Assembly (NCBI GenBank): GCA_050084515.1
Contig: CM114274.1
Coordinates: 8,184,001-8,248,000 of the forward strand
Direction of reading: 5' to 3'
Length of the DNA stretch: 64,000 nucleotides
Source of the DNA: Blasia pusilla
Lineage: Eukaryota; Marchantiophyta; Marchantiopsida; Blasiales
The translations under genes were made by a program, and so were the position numbers. The notes below the pieces were generated by a model, which was given only the letters and a program-made list of their open reading frames with translations, did not search any database and was not told the DNA's origin. Of the stretch, positions 57,071-64,000 are shown one piece after another (positions within the stretch are counted from its first letter, which is position 1; each line of letters begins with the position of its first letter).

Positions 57071-58380
57071 CGACGGTCAAAGGTGATTTCTTACAATCAA
57101 TGTGGCTCATGGCCACAAGCACTATCACGCTTGGTTGATTGAAAGGGAGAACCTTCCACTTTTGAACAATATAAATCCTGTTACACTCGACGAGTCATTC
57201 AGGTTGCCTGTGATAAGCACTTGGGTGGCCTCTCCAAAATATAAGTAAGCAAATCCACCCATGGTCACATATCGCATCCGATTCAAGATGAGAATCGAGA
57301 GGATGTCTTTTCTTTCGAGAAGCAAATGCCTAAATTGTTTTGACTTCTTGCTTGAGAAATATCCCTAAATAGAGCTGAATTTCTATGATATCTACAAGCA
57401 CGCCCCAAACTTATTTTCACTCTTAGCCGATTCAAGAAGGAAAAGAGTGCTTCCATTACTTACATGAGAAAAATCCCCAAAAGGCTAGATTTATGCAGCG
57501 GTTGAAGGGATGCGGATTCTTCACGCTTCATGCAGAGAAGGCACACTGCATGTCCCTGTGTACCCCCCACAAACCAGAGGCAACTATCCCCAATCAATGA
57601 TTTTATGTACGCCTTTGGCGGCAGATCTATGATATCCTTGCACTTTGTGGGTCCACGGCGTATGCTACCACCACAATCGCTCCAGAAAATCACATTTTGG
57701 AATTCCATGTTTTAAAAGTTTGAATCAGATCTAGATCCTACTCATCAATCAAGAAGGTCAAGAAAATATAATCCTTGTAATGCTTGTGTTTGTGCCTATA
57801 CTCCTTGAGTGGTTCTTCAAATACAGTAAGAAGTGTCTAGAATTTTAGCCCGCCAATGCATCTCTTGATGCCATGAACATACGGGTGTCTTGGAAAAAAA
57901 AATTTGTGGATGCGGATTACATTGCGAGAGTGAATGAGACATCAATATTTGTCTCTTGTTTCCTCTAACATGGGATTCTTAGTAGTCAATATCAGTATAA
58001 AGTTGTAGAAAAAGAAGGCACTCTGTAAAATATGGAAGGCATCAGTAAATTAGGAAGGCATTCTCTGTAAGACAATTCTCCCTTTAGTAATGTTTAGGAG
58101 CTTGTATTGTATCCTATCTTGAATGAGCATGTTCCTTGCTCACAAGCAATGGGTTAAATATGGTGTAATCCCCTTGGGTCATTGTGAGGTGATGATTTGT
58201 GATTCCTCATTGAATGTGTTTCAGTTTTTTTCTTTCCCATGGCTACTTCCATATCAGATTCTATCCGGGTAGTGTGTGGTGTTGCATTGGGGAAAATACC
58301 TCTGGAGATATTTGCATGATGGAACTAAGTGGATGTGCTTGGTTTGTAGTCGCATTTACTCAAAGCAAAGAACAAAACCA
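57071..58380. other. Spacer
   Basis: No recognised feature. The minus-strand frame at 57460-57708 has protein-like composition (VCLLCMKREESA) but no family. Confidence 0.35.
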
Positions 58381-58399
58381 AGTGCAATCAAGACTTGAC

Positions 58400-60674
58400 T
58401 AAGAAGCACCCAAACTTGGACCCATGCTACTTAGTACCTTTAGAGAATGCAGGCCGGCGTCCAAAAGACCCTGTCAAGGGCCGTAAAAGGAGCATTAGTG
58501 ACTCACAGAGAGAAAAATAATTGATGAAGAAATCAGGGGATGCTAGTGAGCATTTAGAGAAAATGAGGAGGGAAAAATTATACAGATTTAGACAGCATTG
58601 GTCTGAGACATGGTTGACCATGGAACGGGATCCTATCATCCCACACTTGTTCAAGAAGCCGGCCTTGTTGGCTCTAATGGAGTGTGATCTCCCAAAGTGT
58701 CTTTGTATCCAAGATTGGGACGAAATATTGGATAGAGATAAATATGCGCTCAGATTGTGAAAGTTCGAGAGTGTGGGGAGAGCAATGTCATGATGGATGT
58801 CATGGTGTTGGGATGCTTGGGTGCCATTCAGAGAGCTAGTGAGCCTGATTCTACTGACCTCATTGGAAGGGGAAAAACTTACTTCATACATTTGGAGTTG
58901 GTGAAGAAACTTTGGGGAGTAATAGAGCGAGAAAGAGGGAGTATCATTGGGTTTGCTTCCACCTGATTTCAATGAAGAGAGATCAAAGCAAGTGAAGGAA
59001 ACACTTGCTTGGATTGCTCGAAAAAAACAAAACTTGATGGGTTGGCTTGAGAAGGATCAAGCCAAGTATGCACATTTCATGGCTAGGCAGCAGTTCAATG
59101 AATGGTTGGAGAAGAGGAATGTGGAGAAGATGAAAGAAGTTTGTGAAAAACGAGCTTCTGTATATGTCCCAAGGGAGAAGAGGGGTGTAGAGTTGGAATG
59201 GTCAAGGAAGACTATTCAAGAATCTGCAGTGGGGGGTAGCTCTAGGAAGTCATCTACTTTACAAGGAGATGAAAATGATGATATTAGTGATTTTCAAGTT
59301 TTGCGCCCAAGGAGAAGATCAAGATGGCTTCTAGGTCTCTCTTGCCGAGCGGACTACAACAAAGAGTGGGGATGAGAATGTCGTCAAAGATCTGTGCAAG
59401 AGCCTAGGAAAAAAGGCATGCGTACTCAATCCATGGGAGGTGCCTCTTCTTCCAAGGAAGCACTTCCACATGTTGTTCACCAAGATGTTGGTGAGTCTCT
59501 TGCCTCGCCCAGAGAGAGCTTGGTTTCAGTTGGAGCGGATGAGGGTGGTTTTGGAGTAGCTTCATGTGTTGTAGGAACAGAGGAAGGCATTCTTGCAAAC
59601 CAGAGTCATGAACTTGGCATTGGCTCTCCATTTTTTGAGACTATTCCATGTGGGAAAACCTTTCAATGTAGCTCACTTGTGGGTGACCAAGATGTTGGTG
59701 GGTCTCTTGCATTGTCAAGAGAGAAGTTGGTTTCGGCGGGAGTGGATGATGCTGGTTTTGGAGTAGCTTCATGTGTTGTAGGAATAGAGGAAGGTAATCC
59801 TACGGTGGTGGTTGGTGGTGATCTGATCGGGTCATCACGGAGTGAGAGTCTTCCATTTGATTTCACCTCCGAGAGGCTATTGGAACAGGGGTCAAGCCTT
59901 CATGGGGAGGATGAGCATGCGGAGATTTTTATGAGTTGGGAGATAGTGTAGTTGACCCCTGTGGATATTGTGGAGACATTTTTGAGCCGTGTGGATAGCA
60001 TAAACCATAGTATAATGCATAGCCCCTGTAGAAGATACATTTGTTACCCGGTTGGTGGTGCTTTGGATGGTCATAAGACATCCAAAGAGGGTCACACTCA
60101 TGATGATGGTGCTTCTCCGCTGAATGTTCAGCTCTTGTGGGACCTTCTTCCCATGATCTTTGTGCTATAAGGAAGAATTTGTTGAAGGTTTCATCTTCAT
60201 ATGTACCCAAAAAAGAGGAAGGGAAAGAAGAGTGTGGTAGTGCAGATTGAAGATGAGTCACATGAACATTGGGGGGTTTCATTGAGATGAAGATATGGAT
60301 CAGATTTTGAGAGCCAAATTCTCAGAGATCTCAATGAGGTAAATGATGAGTGGGCTACTCTATCCAAGAGCCAAATTGCTGATGCTGCTGATTGTGGGGA
60401 GGTACAAACAGATTTGCCAAATGCCTCCCAACTTAATGTTACTCAGATCATGGCAGAAACAGACACAAATCTTCTTGTAGATGGTAGCCACTTGAGGCCC
60501 AAGAGAGTTCTACGCCATACGGGATTATCCCCCACAGTGGAGGAGTGTAGAGAACTAGGGAAGTCCAAGGGTGAGATTATTCAAGATATGTTGATTACAC
60601 CACCAACTCGACAGGCAAAAAAGAAGAATGTGTATGGCAAATCAAAACTTGGGCGGAAGCGGCCTTTGAAATAG
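58400..60674 (+). CDS. Unrecognised coding-like region, probably multi-exon or decayed
   Basis: Several plus-strand blocks look like one protein broken by introns or stops. 58400-58758 reads LDPCYLVPLENAGRRPKDPV, then SEHLEKMRREKLYRFRQHWS. 58947-59375 is a charged, helical block (ERSKQVKETLAWIARKKQN). 59394-59951 is Ser/Gly-rich with an internal repeat. 60300-60674 ends in a Lys/Arg-rich tail, KKKNVYGKSKLGRKRPLK, a plausible nuclear signal, and a TAG stop. I recognise no domain. It lies upstream of, and on the same strand as, a MULE-type transposase gene, so it may be a transposon-carried ORF or a separate nuclear protein gene. Exon borders are not resolved. Confidence 0.4.
59479..59795 (+). 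repeat. Internal direct repeat within the unrecognised ORF
   Basis: DQDVGGSLALSREKLVSAGV (about 59689 on) repeats HQDVGESLASPRESLVSVGA (about 59479 on). Both continue to GGFGVASCVVG / AGFGVASCVVG and EEG. The period is 210 bp (70 codons), and DNA similarity is high over about 105 bp. Confidence 0.85.
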
Positions 60675-60699
60675 GTAACCTTTCAAATTTTAGTATTGA

Positions 60700-62240
60700 G
60701 AGCATTGCTTTTTTGTAGTTGTTCTCTTATGGCATGTAGGGAAGATCACATCCACAAAGGATAAGTGCTCATGATGTGGTTTGTTCATTTGTTCATTTCA
60801 GGTGCGAGTTGATTCTGGATTCAAATGGCAGAATTCTCGGCTTTTTCCATGGCTACAAACTTTATAGTGTATTTGTGGCATACGTTTGAAGTAATAGTAA
60901 GAGGAAAAGAGTGTTTAATGCTCTTTCTCATTACAAACCTATTTAAGTAAATGTCATTTTCGAAGGACAAATGCCACATTCTTTGATTCAGATTGTAGGA
61001 AGATTGGGATAGGAAAGGAATGGAACTATAGTCGATATCTCCAACGCCTTCTTGGGAGGATAGGTGGCATTGTATTTGTCTACTATTGCAGATTTGTGTA
61101 CTGTGTTTCTTTACCTTTTGTATTTTCATCCTTTCTTTGTGACAGTAGGAGAGTAAACAAGAGTGTTACCTCATGAACATCATAGTATCAAGAATGATGG
61201 TCATTTACCTCCTTACTTGTTAAAAATATGGTTTTTTTTTTCTGGATGAAAGAAATCTGAGATTGGAATCCTGTTGATTATTAGAAGCATTACTTATGAG
61301 AGCGCGTGCATTGTCTATTGAAGGCATTCTACCATTCCCATTCATTGGGCGTGCATCTATCTTTTCATGTTTATATGTTGTATGGTTGGTTACTCATCAA
61401 ACAGGGTGAGTTGGAAGGTGTCTTGGTTTGATTTTTTCTATTTCTCTTGCTCCTTTTGGACATGCATTCTTCTCTTCTTCATTTGTAAGACAGTTAATTA
61501 TTTAGATTCATTGAATGGTTGATCTTGTTGTGGTCTAGCTTGCTTGCTGATTGATATCCAGGGCAAGTTTACAAGTGGATGCATTTGACTCAGCATGATG
61601 ATGTACTTGTCATGTTTTGGTGAATACATAGTTAAAGCTTTAGACTACATGGTCCTTTTTAGGATGAACAAGTTCTGAGATTGGAAACACTCGGATTTTT
61701 TCACACATAACTCAAATTGTTAGACACAGAACTTTCACACCCCTTTGCTGTGAAGAAAATATCTGTTTGTGAGTGACTTTAGTTTATGAGAGTGTGCGGA
61801 CTGTCTTCACAAGCATTTCCGTGTATCCTATTTTACAGGCACATCCATTTTTTTGAGTGCTTTTGTGTTGTATGGTTTGTTATATATGGTATCATGGTGA
61901 ATTGGGAGATGTGTCTTGATTCAGATTTCTCTATTTCCCCAAAACCTGTTGGACATGTTTTTTCTTCTCTACTTCTTTTGTGCGAATAATTTTTGGATTC
62001 ATTTAATGGTTGATCTTGATGAGTGCTACCGGCTTGCGATAAAGAACTTATAAGATTGAAATAGCCATTATGTTGGTGATAGAACGTTTACACTCCTTTT
62101 GTGTGAAAGTTCACAAGAGTTTCCATCATGTTCTTCCCTAATGATAGCATGGTGCTTCAAGAAGGCATTCCGCTATCTTGTATCACTTTCAGTTTCTTAA
62201 GTCTACTGTAGGGACTCGAAGTTTTACTTCTCAAAAATAT
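60700..62240. other. Spacer containing a diverged 400-bp duplication
   Basis: The blocks at about 61238-61580 and 61650-62040 share GATTGGAA, TTATGAGAG, a GTTGTATGGTT phrase, GTGARTTGGRAG and a closing GGTTGATCTTG. A third, partial copy starts near 62040. No coding frame is recognised. Confidence 0.5.
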
Positions 62241-62280
62241 CTTCACCATCTTTCTACTGTACTTCTCACTAACTGTAACT

Positions 62281-64000
62281 CTAGAGATGATGAGTGTGCA
62301 GGGAAGTATGGACCTCAATAATCCTATCGACTTGACATCGACTCTTCCCCCATCACATGAAGCCATGGACGAAGGATTCAACAAAATGCTTTGACAAAAG
62401 GATTTTGCCCATGAAAGGACAGAGGTTCAAACAAGCATGCCGATGGGGAACATATCAGCAAAAGACCTCCGTGGAATGTCTATAATGCAAAGATATATCC
62501 CTTGGTATAGGCTCGAGGATTTCATTATAGGTGAGGGTATCGGAGACAATATAAATCCCACTACCTTTTGGAAAGGTACATCGAAATGCATAGGAGAAAG
62601 GTTATGAGAAGAAGAAGGAGAGGAAGCATCTTACACTATTTATTTTTGTGCTTACGGGCCTCAAGACAATCGACGCTTGCATTAACTTGAGTTGTGAACA
62701 AAGTAGTAGGAAGAAGTTTCATTATTTTTACATATAATTACATAGTCCTTATTTTAATCGTTTATTATATTTTGGTTGAATAAGTGTCACACGTTCAATT
62801 TAGAGCATATGATTGTAGTCCCATGTAGTTGAGTGGTCAATTTATTCTGATAGAATGCATTCTGCAGTATATTGAAGGTCAAACCTTCCCAAGACAGGCC
62901 GGAAGTCGTCCTCGTGCACAAAAAATAATCCGAGGAGAGAGTTGAAGCGAGGATGCCAATGTCATTTTTCAGTATCCGAATCGAAGTCTCCAATGCATGC
63001 GGCGAGAATAGTTTACAAACACAGTTGCACATAGACAAGGATGGAAAACCATGCCATGGATCTAATGATCCAACAAGTTTGGGAACTCCAACAATGTATT
63101 CTCCTAGGATCTCAAATGAGCTGAGATGCTACATAAAAGAGAGACTTCGTCTTGGGGTAAAGCCCCACCAGATTATGTCGCAGCATGGCCTCATGCTAAA
63201 ATATCGATCTGAAACATCTCTTGACTTTCAAAAAAGCATGATAAGGGATGATTTCATGCAAATGCATGATATTGCAAATGCAAAAAAGGAGTTGAATATG
63301 GAGACGTTCCAGTTTTGCATAGATGAGAATCAATCATTATGTGCATTTGTAAATCTCTATCCAGAGAAGGTCTTTATTTATGAGCCTTATTTAGATGATG
63401 CTAGACCTTTCATACTGGGATTCCAAAGCACTTGGCAGATGCAAGCGATGGTGAAATATGGACACAACAGTGTTTTGAGCATGGATAGTACGTTTGGTAC
63501 CAATCGAAGCAAGGTACTAAGTTAAGTAGTCTTTGAAGTATACAATGATGAAAATGTGCTTTCATCATTGAAATGGAAGATGTATTTGAGATGCCATTGC
63601 TACTTGTAAGAAACCTCATCTGTTGTATACTCTTGTGCAGTTTCCTTTGTACACTATTTTGGTGTTCGACGAGCACCATACTGGAATACCTGTAGCTTGG
63701 ATTTTGACTAGTAGCTCAAAGGAGGTGCATTTGGTGAAATGGTTGCGGGCAGTGGCGGAAAAGTGTAGACTACAACAAAAATCTTGGGAGCCGAATGCAA
63801 TCATAGTGGATGATGCCAACGCCGAGCAAAATGCATTAAGGTATTCTTGGGATCCTAAAGTTGCGGTATCTTGGCGAAAGGGTACATCACACTTTTTCTA
63901 AATGAAAAAACACATGTCAAATTTCCATCCGATTCAGATATTGATTACATTAGGAAAGGAATTCGAGATTGTTATCTCAATGAAAGTTAAGCACATGGTT
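62281..64000 (+). CDS. MULE-type (FAR1/MuDR-like) transposase gene, partial, runs off the window
   Basis: Mutator-like transposases cut and paste DNA with a DDE nuclease; FHY3/FAR1 are domesticated relatives. An N-terminal part near 62290-62610 contains YIPWYRLEDFIIGEG, with an in-frame TGA before it. The next block (about 62880-63513) has KRGCQCHFSV, then, after a one-base frame change near 63020, HIDKDGKPCHG and IKERLRLGVKPHQIM, followed by MVKYGHNSVLSMDSTFGTN with the first catalytic Asp. A GT-AG intron 63514-63640 joins NRSK to FPLYTILVFDEHHTGIPVAW. IIVDDANAEQNAL carries the second Asp. The third acidic residue and the SWIM finger should lie beyond 64000. The frame change and TGA may mark decay or unrecognised introns; no terminal inverted repeat was seen. 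Confidence 0.75.
63514..63640 (+). other. Intron in the MULE-type transposase gene
   Basis: The donor AAG|GTACTAAG and acceptor CTTGTGCAG|TTTCC join NRSK to FPLYT, restoring the continuous family motif. Stops inside rule out read-through. Confidence 0.75.

Noticed and set aside
56780-57142. 120-codon frame with repeated RLKKLI
   Set aside because: The repeat in the protein is explained by the 100-bp DNA array; there is no start context or domain. Kept only as an alternative idea in the findings.

Overview
This window reads as nuclear DNA of a land plant. It holds four gene-like islands separated by long AT-rich tracts of retrotransposon debris. The island genes belong to plant-typical families: a SPIN1-like single-KH RNA-binding protein with seven coding exons, an SIP1-type trihelix transcription factor, a PADRE (DUF4228) protein and a MULE/FAR1-like transposase gene. 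A short nad4 fragment of mitochondrial origin is also present. The R2-like non-LTR element, the style of the gypsy element and the spread-out gene space suggest a non-seed or early-diverging plant with a TE-rich genome. That placement is a guess, not something the sequence proves.

Layout. 1-6.85 kb: the KH gene on the minus strand. Its seven coding exons join exactly in phase to a 289-residue protein. Its 3' flank is unexplained and its upstream region is CT-rich. 7.0-10.2 kb: a degenerate non-LTR retrotransposon on the minus strand, with a zinc finger, reverse transcriptase, CCHC knuckle and restriction-like endonuclease, ending in a short hairpin. A 5'-truncated second copy lies at 50.0-50.5 kb. 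10.6-12.4 kb: nothing recognised.

12.4-31.5 kb: a nest of one LTR family (about 1.27 kb, ends TGTYGT...ACGACA) with seven copies. Two of them frame a roughly 9.5 kb Ty3/gypsy element on the minus strand with remnants of gag, protease, RT, RNase H and integrase. One solo LTR is inserted inside the RT gene. Another is inserted in an older, inverted LTR of the same family. Copia-like LTR pieces are also present. 31.5-32.2 kb: a Helitron Rep remnant. 33.06-33.20 kb: the nad4 fragment.

33.7-35.7 kb: the trihelix gene. Its 5' leader has four GA microsatellites, and a 33-nt palindrome lies just after the start codon. 35.7-47.5 kb: mostly anonymous DNA with several small tandem duplications and foldbacks. 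47.5-48.2 kb: the PADRE gene on the minus strand, next to a GC-rich region and a CATAGC/ATGGC minisatellite. 52.4-57.1 kb: a GC-richer tract with frameshifted pepsin-like aspartic protease sequence (and an inverted scrap of it), an 84-nt CT repeat and an array of about seven 100-bp units.

58.4-60.7 kb: an unrecognised plus-strand coding-like stretch with an internal protein repeat. 62.3-64.0 kb: a plus-strand MULE transposase gene that runs off the window. The genes do not form a pathway or operon. The dominant biology is repeated retrotransposon insertion and decay around a few plant genes. I found no CRISPR array, tRNA or rRNA.
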